Origin: Clostridiales bacterium UBA1701
Lineage (GTDB): Bacteria; Bacillota; Clostridia; Oscillospirales; Oscillospiraceae
Assembly (NCBI GenBank): GCA_002320035.1
Contig: DCJL01000037.1
Location: 44,184 to 68,935, forward strand
Reading direction: 5' to 3'
DNA length: 24,752 bases
In this document: piece by piece, positions 1 to 7,183 of the stretch
Layout: the number at the start of each line of letters is the position of its first letter
Numbering within the stretch: position 1 is the first letter of the stretch
The notes under the pieces: generated by a model
What the model saw: the letters and a program-made list of their open reading frames with translations, nothing else
What the model was told of the DNA's origin: nothing
Database searches by the model: none
Translations under genes and position numbers: made by a program

Positions 1-21
1 TTTGACGGCGGCTTATCCCAT

Positions 22-45
22 TTGAGGCGGGCCTTGCCCCCTCAA
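22..45. repeat. Imperfect hairpin downstream of galE
   Basis: TTGAGG and GGGC pair with GCCC and CCTCAA around a CTT loop, with one bulged C at 28. It lies about 80 bases beyond the galE stop, at the window edge. No T tract follows on either strand, so a terminator role is uncertain. I see no supportable gene in bases 1-124; the reading frame that spans part of it runs antisense into galE. Confidence 0.35.
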
Positions 46-124
46 GCTCCCCCGCGGCTCCGTTGCTTTTCGCTTCGGCAAACGTTTTTTGACAGTCTCA
101 GAAGGAAGCGTTTAATGGAAATTT

Positions 125-1141
125 TTATTCGCCGTAGCCCATTGGGTTTTTGGACTGCCATGCCCAGGCGTCCCGGCACATGTCGTCCAGGTCGTACTGC
201 GCCTTCCAGCCCAGTTCCTCCGCGCTTTTGTCAGGGCTGGAATACACTGTGGCCAGATCCCCCGGGCGGCGGGGGACGATCTCATAGGGAATCTTCTTCC
301 CGGTGACCCGTTCAAAGGCTTTCACCATGTCCAGCACGCTGTACCCCATGCCGGTGCCCAGATTGAAAACGCTCTCGCCCCGGTGCCGCTGCATGTACTC
401 AATGGCCGCCGCATGGCCCCGGGCCAGATCCACCACGTGGATATAATCCCGCACGCCGGTGCCGTCATGGGTGTCATAATCATCGCCGAATACGTTCAGG
501 TGGTCAAGCCTGCCCACGGCTACCTGGGATATGAAAGGCATCAGGTTGTTGGGGATGCCCCTGGGGTCCTCGCCGATGAGGCCGCTGCTGTGGGCGCCGA
601 TGGGGTTGAAGTAGCGCAGGAGCACAACAGCCCAGCCGGAGTCGGCAAAGGCGGTGTCACGGAGGATCTGCTCGGACATGTACTTTGTCCAGCCGTAGGG
701 ATTGGTGCACATGCCGGTACGGGAGCCCTCACGCAAGGGCATGTCGTTATCGCCGGAATAAACCGTGGCGGAGGAGGAGAAAACGATGTCCTTCACGCCG
801 TGGTCCCGCATGGCCTCGCAGAGAGTGACGGTGGAGAAAAGGTTGTTGTCGTAATATTCCAGCGGCATGGATACGGACTGGCCCACGGCTTTGAGGCCCG
901 CGAAATGAATGGCGCAGTCAATATGGTGTTTTTCAAATATCCTGTCCAGGGCCGCCCGGTCCCGCACGTCATTTTCATAGAAATCCACATGCTTTCCGGT
1001 AATCTGTTCCACCCGTTCAATGGCCTTGGGGCTGGCGTTGACCAGATTGTCAATGACCACAACACCCATGCCCCGGTTGAGAAGCTCAACGCAGGTATGG
1101 CTGCCGATATACCCGGCGCCGCCGGTGACTAAAACGTTCAT
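125..1141 (-). CDS. galE: UDP-glucose 4-epimerase
   Basis: Interconverts UDP-glucose and UDP-galactose in the cytoplasm using tightly bound NAD, supplying UDP-galactose for glycans or disposing of galactose (Leloir pathway). Extended short-chain dehydrogenase fold: GGAGYIG dinucleotide motif at residues 7-13, SSSATVY catalytic Ser/Thr region near 122-128, and YGWTK with Tyr149 and Lys153. Length 338 aa is usual for GalE. I chose ATG at 1141 because GAGAGG sits about 7 bases upstream; an in-frame TTG at 1156 would overlap that ribosome site. It starts 12 bases after the stop of the upstream nucleotidyltransferase, so the two are almost certainly co-transcribed, and the pairing supports a UDP-hexose role. 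No anomalies seen. Assignment is firm, although some epimerases also accept N-acetylated sugars, which cannot be excluded from sequence by eye. Confidence 0.96.
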   Translation of the reverse strand: MNVLVTGGAGYIGSHTCVELLNRGMGVVVIDNLVNASPKAIERVEQITGKHVDFYENDVRDRAALDRIFEKHHIDCAIHFAGLKAVGQSVSMPLEYYDNNLFSTVTLCEAMRDHGVKDIVFSSSATVYSGDNDMPLREGSRTGMCTNPYGWTKYMSEQILRDTAFADSGWAVVLLRYFNPIGAHSSGLIGEDPRGIPNNLMPFISQVAVGRLDHLNVFGDDYDTHDGTGVRDYIHVVDLARGHAAAIEYMQRHRGESVFNLGTGMGYSVLDMVKAFERVTGKKIPYEIVPRRPGDLATVYSSPDKSAEELGWKAQYDLDDMCRDAWAWQSKNPMGYGE

Positions 1142-1152
1142 TTTTTTACCTC

Positions 1153-2061
1153 TCAATCAAGTAAAGTCTCAGGGTAGACGCCCTGGGCGCGGAGGGCGGC
1201 AATATAGCTTACGACGCTCTCCATATCCTCGCGGTAGGTTATGCCGTGCCAGGTTTCATGGCAGTTGAGCACGCGGATGCTGCCCGCGCCTTCCTTTATG
1301 AGGGCGTTTGCCACAAAGGGCAGGAAATATTCGCATTTCAGCGGGTTCTCCGGCAGATTCTTGTCCAGCCATTCGGGAAAGCGGCGTTCAAGCTCTTCCA
1401 TCATTCCCGGGCCGAAACCCCAGAAATTCATGGATACGGGGGAATGACCGGAGAGGGGGACCCAGTTCTCGCCGTCCTCGGTGTAGGCCCCGTCCTCGCC
1501 CCGCTTTTCTATATGCAGGCGCTCCACAATATCGCTCAGATAACCCCCGTCCACCCGGCAGATCCCACGGGCCACGCTGCCATACTCGGTGACGGTGTTC
1601 TTCAGCAGATAGGCCACCATGGCGTGCTCGCTGCCGTCCCTGTCCGCGCGCAGAAAGTCAAAAAGAGCGCAATAGGCGCTGCGGCCGTAAAAATCATCCG
1701 CATTAATAACGGCGAAAGGACCCTGCACCGCCTCCTTTGCACAGAGCACCGCATGAGCCGTGCCCCAGGGCTTTGTACGCCCCTCCGGGACGGAATAGCC
1801 CTCCGGCAGCATGTCAAGCTGCTGATAGACATATTTCACGTCAAAATATTTTTCCATCCGGTGGCCTATGGCGGCCTTGAAATCTTCCTCTATCTCGTGC
1901 TTGATGATGAAGGCGACCTTGCGAAAGCCCGCCCGGTAGGCGTCAAAAAGGGAGAAGTCGATGATCGCGTGGCCATGGCTGTCCACGGCGGTGATCTGCT
2001 TCAATCCCCCAAAGCGGCTGCCCATTCCGGCGGCAAGGATAACAAGCGTTGGTTCCTGCAA
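1153..2061 (-). CDS. Sugar-phosphate nucleotidyltransferase (UTP--glucose-1-phosphate uridylyltransferase-like)
   Basis: Predicted to transfer a nucleotidyl group to a sugar-1-phosphate, most likely forming UDP-glucose for the adjacent epimerase. The N-terminus has the NTP-transferase signature LAAGMGSRFGGLKQ at residues 9-22 and an acidic metal site VINADDFYG near residue 120. The start is a TTG at 2061: no ATG precedes the essential N-terminal motif, and GAGGTG lies about 7 bases upstream. Length is 302 aa. This sequence type differs from classical GalU and from RmlA and is common in Clostridia as an uncharacterised nucleotidyltransferase, so the sugar and base specificity is inferred from its neighbour galE. 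It is the first gene of the minus-strand pair. Confidence 0.85.
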   Translation of the reverse strand: MQEPTLVILAAGMGSRFGGLKQITAVDSHGHAIIDFSLFDAYRAGFRKVAFIIKHEIEEDFKAAIGHRMEKYFDVKYVYQQLDMLPEGYSVPEGRTKPWGTAHAVLCAKEAVQGPFAVINADDFYGRSAYCALFDFLRADRDGSEHAMVAYLLKNTVTEYGSVARGICRVDGGYLSDIVERLHIEKRGEDGAYTEDGENWVPLSGHSPVSMNFWGFGPGMMEELERRFPEWLDKNLPENPLKCEYFLPFVANALIKEGAGSIRVLNCHETWHGITYREDMESVVSYIAALRAQGVYPETLLD

Positions 2062-2096
2062 AATAAAACACCTCGGTATCTCTCATTTTCAGAAGC

Positions 2097-2102
2097 ATTA
2101 TA
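2097..2102 (-). promoter_or_regulatory. Extended -10 promoter for the nucleotidyltransferase-galE operon
   Basis: On the minus strand TGGTATAAT gives a perfect -10 hexamer with a TG extension, 35 bases before the TTG start. No good -35 hexamer is visible, which is usual for extended -10 promoters. Identified by eye only. Confidence 0.5.
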
Positions 2103-2319
2103 CCAAGCTCCGCCGTTTTTGTACATAGAGAATCACACATCAAAAGGGAAAAAAAGCCGGTACCTTTGACTTGTGGGAACCTGGTGCTTCAATAAGGCAA
2201 AGAACGGATTAAAGGCAGGAGCAGATGGATGAGTTCCACAAAGAAAAAATTCTGTTAGCCGGATAAAATGTTTGCTTTACAGCCTTTTCTTCCGTATGGA
2301 AAATCGAGATTGGTTTCGT

Positions 2320-2826
2320 TCATAGCGGAGATTCAGGGATATCATTGATTTCTATTTTTATTCTGGAAAGGAACTCGGAGGTAAGGTTAATTGCGTTAAT
2401 TGTTTCTGCTTGTTTTTCTTCGGGGAGACAGGCAATATTTCTCAGCAAATGACTGATAAATCGCCGCTCGCCTGTGTCAATATCCATTAAAGCCGTTTCA
2501 GTAGGCTCAACGTACACGGTTCTTCTGTCTTTCAAATCGTAAGAGCGGACAACCAACTTCCGTTCGGCAAGTGAGTCCACAAGTTTTGTCATATGCTGCC
2601 GGCTGGAATTCATCATGTCTGCCAAAACTGACATTGATATCTTTTTATAAAATTTCAGATAACACAGTAAATGCGTTTGATTGGGGGACAGTTGAAAGTT
2701 TTTTTTAAAAAAATCTTCAAATTGTTTGCCCAATACTTCATAGCTTAAATAAATAAAATAAAACAGAGCTTCTTCGGTATTGCCTTTGGGGTTTTGCTTC
2801 AGATATTTATATTCCAGCGGCGCCAT
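2320..2826 (-). CDS. MarR-family transcriptional regulator
   Basis: Likely dimeric winged-helix repressor that senses a small molecule and controls the divergent flavoenzyme operon. 168 aa. The winged-helix core runs from about residue 45 to 115: the recognition helix lies around SSRQHMTKLVDSLAERKLV (74-92), followed by the wing with DLKDRRTVYVEPTE (97-110), where DxRR is the family hallmark. N-terminal and C-terminal helices would form the dimer. ATG at 2826 has AGGAAG about 8 bases upstream. It is transcribed away from the reductase gene across 258 bases that hold two good promoters and an inverted repeat, the classic arrangement of a local MarR repressor and its target. Its base composition is more AT-rich than the flanking housekeeping genes. 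The ligand is unknown; a substrate of the cluster (enone or phenolic) would be the first guess. Confidence 0.92.
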   Translation of the reverse strand: MAPLEYKYLKQNPKGNTEEALFYFIYLSYEVLGKQFEDFFKKNFQLSPNQTHLLCYLKFYKKISMSVLADMMNSSRQHMTKLVDSLAERKLVVRSYDLKDRRTVYVEPTETALMDIDTGERRFISHLLRNIACLPEEKQAETINAINLTSEFLSRIKIEINDIPESPL

Positions 2827-2886
2827 ATTGTACTTCCTTTCGTTTAAACAAGAGGCAGCTTTAATCGACTGCCAATCTATTATTAT

Positions 2887-2915
2887 ATTCTACCACGACA
2901 GGGGCTGAGTTACAA
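2887..2915 (-). promoter_or_regulatory. Sigma-A promoter of the marR gene
   Basis: On the minus strand TTGTAA (plus 2910-2915), a 17-base spacer and TAGAAT (plus 2887-2892). It lies about 60 bases upstream of the marR start and faces away from the reductase promoter. Confidence 0.6.
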
Positions 2916-2933
2916 GCAAGATAATAAACAAAA

Positions 2934-2957
2934 TTGATAATCTATCATTTCTATCAA
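2934..2957. promoter_or_regulatory. Candidate MarR operator (inverted repeat)
   Basis: TTGATA (2934-2939) and TATCAA (2952-2957) form an inverted repeat with a 12-base spacer. A shorter palindrome, GATA-ATC-TATC, overlaps it at 2936-2946. It sits between the two divergent promoters, where an autoregulating MarR protein would be expected to bind. The role is inference from position and symmetry; the region is AT-rich, so chance symmetry is possible. Confidence 0.4.
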
Positions 2958-2989
2958 AAATTGACGCAACTATTTGTACATGCTGCCAA

Positions 2990-3018
2990 TTGACATATGA
3001 TTAACTAACTAATAAAAT
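2990..3018 (+). promoter_or_regulatory. Strong sigma-A promoter of the flavoenzyme operon
   Basis: TTGACA (2990-2995), 17-base spacer, TAAAAT (3013-3018). The -35 is a perfect consensus match and the -10 matches 5 of 6. This leaves an untranslated leader of about 60 bases before the ATG at 3085. The strength of the core promoter fits a gene set held off by a repressor. Confidence 0.75.
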
Positions 3019-3084
3019 AAGTTTATAATAAAAATAATTTATGGTTATACGATGTAAACAAAAAAATTTTAGGAGGAATTATCG

Positions 3085-5073
3085 ATGATTTCCAGAAACA
3101 CCAAGTTCCCGCACCTGCTTGCGCCCGGCAAAATTGGCAATTTGGAGCTGAAGAACCGAGTGGTAATGGGCCCGACTGAAACCCTGTATGCAACAAGCGA
3201 CGGAGAAATAACCGACAAAATCATTGATTACTATGTTGAACGTGCAAGAGGAGGCTGCGGCCTGATTACCGTACACTCTGCGCAGGGAGCCACTAAAATT
3301 GACAAGATCGACCCCTATCCGGGCTCTATCCGGGTTGACGACAACATGTATGTCCCGATGATGGCGGAGCTGACAGAGGCAATACACCGTGCCGGCGCAA
3401 AGTGCACAATCAACATCAGCGCCGGCGGCGGTGCTCAGTCGCTGGGGTTCCCATATGACAAGGGGAGCCAGGGCGTATACAGCGAGACGCGCGTAGCTCC
3501 TGGCACGCTTCCGTCCCGCTTCGTAGGCGCTCCTGTTCGCCCGCTCACGGTGGATGAGATCCATACAATGGTAGACTGTTTTGGCTGGAGCTGCTTCAAT
3601 GCAAAAAGAGCAGGCTTTGATGCCGTTACAATTCATGCCATTGGCGGCTACCTCATTTCTGAGTTTTTGACTCCATGGTTTAACAACCGTACTGACGAGT
3701 ATGGCGGAAGCCTTGAAAACCGCTACCGTCTGCTCCATGAGCTGATTGAGAATGTCCAGGCCAAGTGCGGCAGGGATTTCCCGATTATTGTCCGCTGGTC
3801 TGTGGACGAATTTCTGGGTGAAGCCGGAAGGCAGGTAGAAGACTCCAAGATTATGGCGCAGTGGATGGAACGCGACGGCGTTGCAGCGCTTGATTGTGAG
3901 GCGGCTGTCTTTGAGTCTGTTGAATGGATGATTCCCAGCATCTATCAGCCAAAGGCAACGCTTGCGTACCTCGCTAAGGAGATCAAAAATGTTGTCAGCA
4001 TTCCTGTTTTTGCCCAGGGCCGCATATTTGACCCGGAGGTCGCCGAGGAAGTGCTTGCAAGCGGACAGGCTGACTTTGTCTCGCTTTCTCGCGCGTGGAT
4101 TGCCGAGCCCAACTGGGTCAGGAAAATTGAACAGGGGGATGAAGAAGGGCTGCGCCGCTGCATCAACTGCAACTACTGCATTGGCAAGCGCGTGTTCGCC
4201 CAGATGCCTCTTCGCTGTACCTTTAATCCGATAGCCGGCCGTGAAAGCCGCTTCCCCAAGGGAAATGTGGGCAAGGCGGATGTAAAAAAGAATGTTGCGA
4301 TCATTGGGGCTGGCCCTGCCGGACTTGAGGCAGCATATATAGCTGCTCAGCGTGGACACAACGTTGACATCTATGAAAAGAGCGGAAGGCTCTGCGGCGG
4401 GCAGCTCGCTGCGGCAAGCAGCTCCCCGTGCAAGGACATTCTCCAGCATATTCCGGACTTCTTTTCCGTACAGCTCGACAGAATGCCCAATGTTACCGTG
4501 CATCTGAACAGCCCGATCACAGCTGAAAACGCCGCCGCCGTCAAGGCTGACACCGTGCTCATCTGTACCGGCGCGGAACCGCTGCTCCCGGGCATCCCCG
4601 GCATTGAAAAGGCGGTCGTTGCAAATGACGTTCTTCTGCACAGGGCAGAGGTTAAAGGCCATGTGGTGATTTGCGGCGGCGGGCAGGTAGGCGTTGAGAC
4701 TGCGCTTGAACTCATAGAGCGCGGCTGCTCCGTCAGCATCATTGATATGCTTCCCGACGTCATCTTAAAAGAAGAGCTTATGACCCGGATCGTCATGATG
4801 AAGAAGCTGGGGGCCGCAAATGCCCGGATATTGTGCAATAAGAAGATCTGCAGAATTACCGACGAGGGTGTGGAAACAGAACCGGTCGACGGCGGCGAAA
4901 AAGAATTTGTCAAGGCGGATGCTGTCATTGCAGCTTTTGGCACAAAGCCCGTCAACAGGCTTGCGGCGCTCTTTGAGGACAGAGCAGAGGTCATGGTCAT
5001 TGGCGACGCAAAGGCTCCTGACACCATAACGGCAGCCATTCACGACGGCTTCTTTGCAGCGCTCGATATATAA
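3085..5073 (+). CDS. NADH:flavin oxidoreductase, Old Yellow Enzyme/2-enoate reductase type with Fe-S cluster
   Basis: Predicted to reduce an activated C=C bond with electrons passed from NAD(P)H through FAD, a [4Fe-4S] cluster and FMN, as in 2,4-dienoyl-CoA reductase, clostridial 2-enoate reductase and BaiCD/BaiH. 662 aa, the usual length. Domains: FMN TIM barrel 8-350 with family signature RTDEYGGSLENR (202-213); Fe-S cysteines 359, 362, 365 and 378 (CINCNYC...C); FAD motif GAGPAG (408-413); NAD(P) motif GGGQVG (531-536). The start has AGGAGG about 8 bases upstream. One oddity is HAIGGYL (184-190): YqjM-type enzymes have HxxH here, and the second His is replaced by Gly187. It is the first gene of a MarR-controlled operon with a transporter, so it likely acts on an imported small molecule. 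The substrate is not identifiable by eye; bile-acid, flavonoid, cinnamate or xenobiotic reductase are all possible. Confidence 0.9.
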   Translation: MISRNTKFPHLLAPGKIGNLELKNRVVMGPTETLYATSDGEITDKIIDYYVERARGGCGLITVHSAQGATKIDKIDPYPGSIRVDDNMYVPMMAELTEAIHRAGAKCTINISAGGGAQSLGFPYDKGSQGVYSETRVAPGTLPSRFVGAPVRPLTVDEIHTMVDCFGWSCFNAKRAGFDAVTIHAIGGYLISEFLTPWFNNRTDEYGGSLENRYRLLHELIENVQAKCGRDFPIIVRWSVDEFLGEAGRQVEDSKIMAQWMERDGVAALDCEAAVFESVEWMIPSIYQPKATLAYLAKEIKNVVSIPVFAQGRIFDPEVAEEVLASGQADFVSLSRAWIAEPNWVRKIEQGDEEGLRRCINCNYCIGKRVFAQMPLRCTFNPIAGRESRFPKGNVGKADVKKNVAIIGAGPAGLEAAYIAAQRGHNVDIYEKSGRLCGGQLAAASSSPCKDILQHIPDFFSVQLDRMPNVTVHLNSPITAENAAAVKADTVLICTGAEPLLPGIPGIEKAVVANDVLLHRAEVKGHVVICGGGQVGVETALELIERGCSVSIIDMLPDVILKEELMTRIVMMKKLGAANARILCNKKICRITDEGVETEPVDGGEKEFVKADAVIAAFGTKPVNRLAALFEDRAEVMVIGDAKAPDTITAAIHDGFFAALDI

Positions 5074-5130
5074 CCAGCAGAATCAGTGCCATTGCACTGA
5101 AAAAATAAATTTAAGAAAAGGGGTAAAAAA

Positions 5131-6135
5131 ATGGCGACGAATTTGAAATGCGTAAAACGCGGCTTTGCAAATCTGAAGCGTTCCGGGACCCAAATGTACT
5201 ATGAGGTAATGGGAGAAGGCGAGCCTGTTATCCTTGTCCACCAGTGCTGGTGGAACAACTTTGAGTTTGAAGGGATCATCCCAATGCTCGCAAAAGAGTA
5301 TACGGTCTATTCTCCCGACTCTCTGGGCTTCGGTTTCTCCCCCGCGGCTCCCCAGTGGTTTGAGTTCACCGACTTCAGCGACAGCGTCATCGATTTCATG
5401 GACGACCTCGGCATCAAAAAGGCTTCCTTTGTCGGCCAGCACTCTGGTTCTCTCGTAATGGCCGATATTGCCGCCCGTTATCCCGAAAGAGTAGACAAGT
5501 TGATTTTTGGAGGCCTTGCAATTTATGGAGATCAGCTTCGCAGGGACAAGGCGGCGCGCCGTGATATGATTGGCGGCAACAAGATGCCCTACACGAAGAG
5601 CCTTCGGCCGGGAGATCTGATCGGTCTCGAGTCCGGGCTGCTCCAGAGAAAAGAAGACGGCTCTCACATGGTAGAGTACTGGACTGAGCAGTACCGTGAA
5701 AATCCCGATTCCAAATTCGAGTACATCCAGCGCGCGGCCATCGCAAACCTGCTCCACTATGACAAGGGCGGCCGGGACATGATCAATGCCCTCCTGACCT
5801 TCGACCTGGAAAGAGTTCTGCCTAAGGTCACACAACCTTCCTTGCAGCTTGTGGGCGACAGAGATTGCGTAAAACCACCTCTTTTCAAGACCATCAAGGA
5901 GGCGGCGGATGAGCTCGGTTCAAAAATCAACAAAATAAAGATTGTTGAAGGGGCCGGAATTATGGGATTTTTGGATTATCCCTTCGAATATGCCGAGGCA
6001 ATTCTGGGTTTTCTGCGTGACCCCGAAGGCTATGTCGGCACCGAAGGAAGAGCACTTGAGCGGGCAATGAAAGAGTATCTTGTTCCCGACTTTGATTCCC
6101 TCGTGTTTGAGGATAAAAACGTATACGTCGACTAA
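5131..6135 (+). CDS. Alpha/beta-hydrolase-fold protein with degenerate catalytic triad
   Basis: The 334 aa protein has the order of an alpha/beta hydrolase: VILVHQ (33-38) at the oxyanion strand, a nucleophile-elbow segment VGQHSGSLV (101-109), a cap region of about 130-215, GDRD (242-245) at the acid position, and GAGIMGFLDYP (275-284) where the catalytic His should sit. Aligned with the common GHSMGG...GAGHLPMLEQP pattern, the nucleophile Ser becomes His104 and the catalytic His becomes Ile277, while the acid is kept. Ordinary ester hydrolysis therefore looks unlikely; a lyase, isomerase, C-C cleavage or binding role is inference. ATG 5131 has AAGGGG upstream, 57 bases after the reductase stop, so the genes are likely co-transcribed. 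The reading frame is intact and the fold motifs well kept, so it is not an obvious pseudogene. Confidence 0.85.
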   Translation: MATNLKCVKRGFANLKRSGTQMYYEVMGEGEPVILVHQCWWNNFEFEGIIPMLAKEYTVYSPDSLGFGFSPAAPQWFEFTDFSDSVIDFMDDLGIKKASFVGQHSGSLVMADIAARYPERVDKLIFGGLAIYGDQLRRDKAARRDMIGGNKMPYTKSLRPGDLIGLESGLLQRKEDGSHMVEYWTEQYRENPDSKFEYIQRAAIANLLHYDKGGRDMINALLTFDLERVLPKVTQPSLQLVGDRDCVKPPLFKTIKEAADELGSKINKIKIVEGAGIMGFLDYPFEYAEAILGFLRDPEGYVGTEGRALERAMKEYLVPDFDSLVFEDKNVYVD

Positions 6136-6145
6136 ATACAATTGT

Positions 6146-6172
6146 CCCGGCCGCCTGAAACGGACGGCCGGG
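6146..6172 (+). terminator. GC-rich hairpin between the alpha/beta-fold and VOC genes
   Basis: CCCGGCCG (6146-6153) pairs perfectly with CGGCCGGG (6165-6172); an inner CC/GG pair with one bulged A extends it. No T tract follows, so it is more likely an mRNA-processing or partial-attenuation hairpin than a full terminator. It sits in the only sizeable gap (117 bases) inside the operon and might lower expression of the VOC and transporter genes relative to the first two. Confidence 0.4.
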
Positions 6173-6252
6173 GTATATTTAGCATGGGTAGCAATCCAAC
6201 ATAATTTCGGCAGACAGTTGTACCAATATAAGCCAAAGATTGGAGAAACACT

Positions 6253-7182
6253 ATGACTGATAATGGAATAAAAAGGATTTGTGTCTGCTCTTCTGATTTA
6301 GACAAAAGCCTTTCCTTTTTTACAAACGAGATGGGGCTTAAAAATGTGTGCTCTGGCTCATTTGGGAAGAAGGAAGTTAAAGCCCTGTACGGTCTTGAAA
6401 ACAGTGAGGCAAAATATGCGATGCTTAAAAACAATGAACAGCCTACGCTGCTGCAGCTGCTGACCTTTACAAACGCGCCTGCAAAGCCGATCCGCGAGGG
6501 GAGGCCCAGTTGGGATTATGGTTATTACGACGTCGCTTTCCGCGCAAAAGATAATTCAGCCGAATATGATCATTTTACTGCTGCCGGCTTTGCGTTCTAT
6601 TGCCCTCCCACCAGATATGTGGCGGATTGGATTAATCTGGATGTATTGGAAGCGGTTTTAAAGGGGCCGGACCAGATGCCAATGGCGCTTATCGAGAGAC
6701 TTAAGGAACCCATACCCAAATTTCCCGGCAGATTTTCCATTTTTACGGACTGTGCAATCACGGTAGAAAATGGAGATGTGTCCGACCGGTTTTATACGGA
6801 AGTGCTCGGCATGAAAAAAATATTTGATCAGATGCTGCCCGATGGCCTCGTGGATGATATTGTTGGCGTGCCTCATGGAACACATACCAGGATGCTAATG
6901 TACTCTGGTGGAAATACGCCCATAACTGAGTGCCTTGAATATTCCCTGAAAGGCCGTTCCATGTGCGACGTTGCATCACCGGGGAACGTCGGAATTTTTG
7001 CTGTTGCATATGAAACCGATGATTTGACGCAATTGCTGAGGACGGCCGATAAAAACGGATTTAAAACAGCCAGAGAGCCTGTCGAGCTTACAATGGCGCC
7101 CTATGGCGAAGTGAAACAGGCAACGATATACGGCCCGGGCAACATATTGGTAGAAGTATTTCAGAAAAAGGAGAGGGGATAA
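6253..7182 (+). CDS. Two-domain VOC (glyoxalase/extradiol-dioxygenase fold) protein
   Basis: Length is 309 aa, with two tandem VOC modules: residues about 6-150, opening RICVCSSDLDKSLSFF, and about 164-306, opening DCAITVENGDVSDRFYTEVLGM and closing GPGNILVEVFQ. The family includes glyoxalase I, methylmalonyl-CoA epimerase, dihydrodaidzein racemase and extradiol dioxygenases, which normally bind a divalent metal through His/Glu. The first-strand His is replaced in both modules (Arg8; Asp166 or Cys167). The third-strand His also appears absent (YYDVAF, FAVAYE), and only the terminal Glu301 is kept. This suggests a metal-free or altered site, by eye only. The ATG has GGAGA 6 bases upstream. The MFS gene begins 1 base after its stop, so the two are translationally coupled. 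An isomerase, epimerase or lyase acting with the reductase is plausible; substrate unknown. Confidence 0.85.
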   Translation: MTDNGIKRICVCSSDLDKSLSFFTNEMGLKNVCSGSFGKKEVKALYGLENSEAKYAMLKNNEQPTLLQLLTFTNAPAKPIREGRPSWDYGYYDVAFRAKDNSAEYDHFTAAGFAFYCPPTRYVADWINLDVLEAVLKGPDQMPMALIERLKEPIPKFPGRFSIFTDCAITVENGDVSDRFYTEVLGMKKIFDQMLPDGLVDDIVGVPHGTHTRMLMYSGGNTPITECLEYSLKGRSMCDVASPGNVGIFAVAYETDDLTQLLRTADKNGFKTAREPVELTMAPYGEVKQATIYGPGNILVEVFQKKERG

Positions 7183-7183
7183 T

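Noticed and set aside
22..306. 94-codon plus-strand frame at the left edge
   Set aside because: It overlaps the conserved C-terminus of galE, is rich in Arg and Pro as antisense frames in GC-rich DNA are, and has no ribosome site.
2225..2266. Tiny frame MDEFHKEKILLAG with GCAGGAG upstream, between marR and the nucleotidyltransferase
   Set aside because: Thirteen codons with no homology I can recognise. It could be a gene remnant at the insert edge, but chance is the simpler reading.
3079..4662. 527-codon open frame antisense to the flavin reductase
   Set aside because: It lies fully inside a gene with clear family motifs on the other strand, has no ribosome site and no recognisable domain; codon bias of the real gene keeps the frame open.
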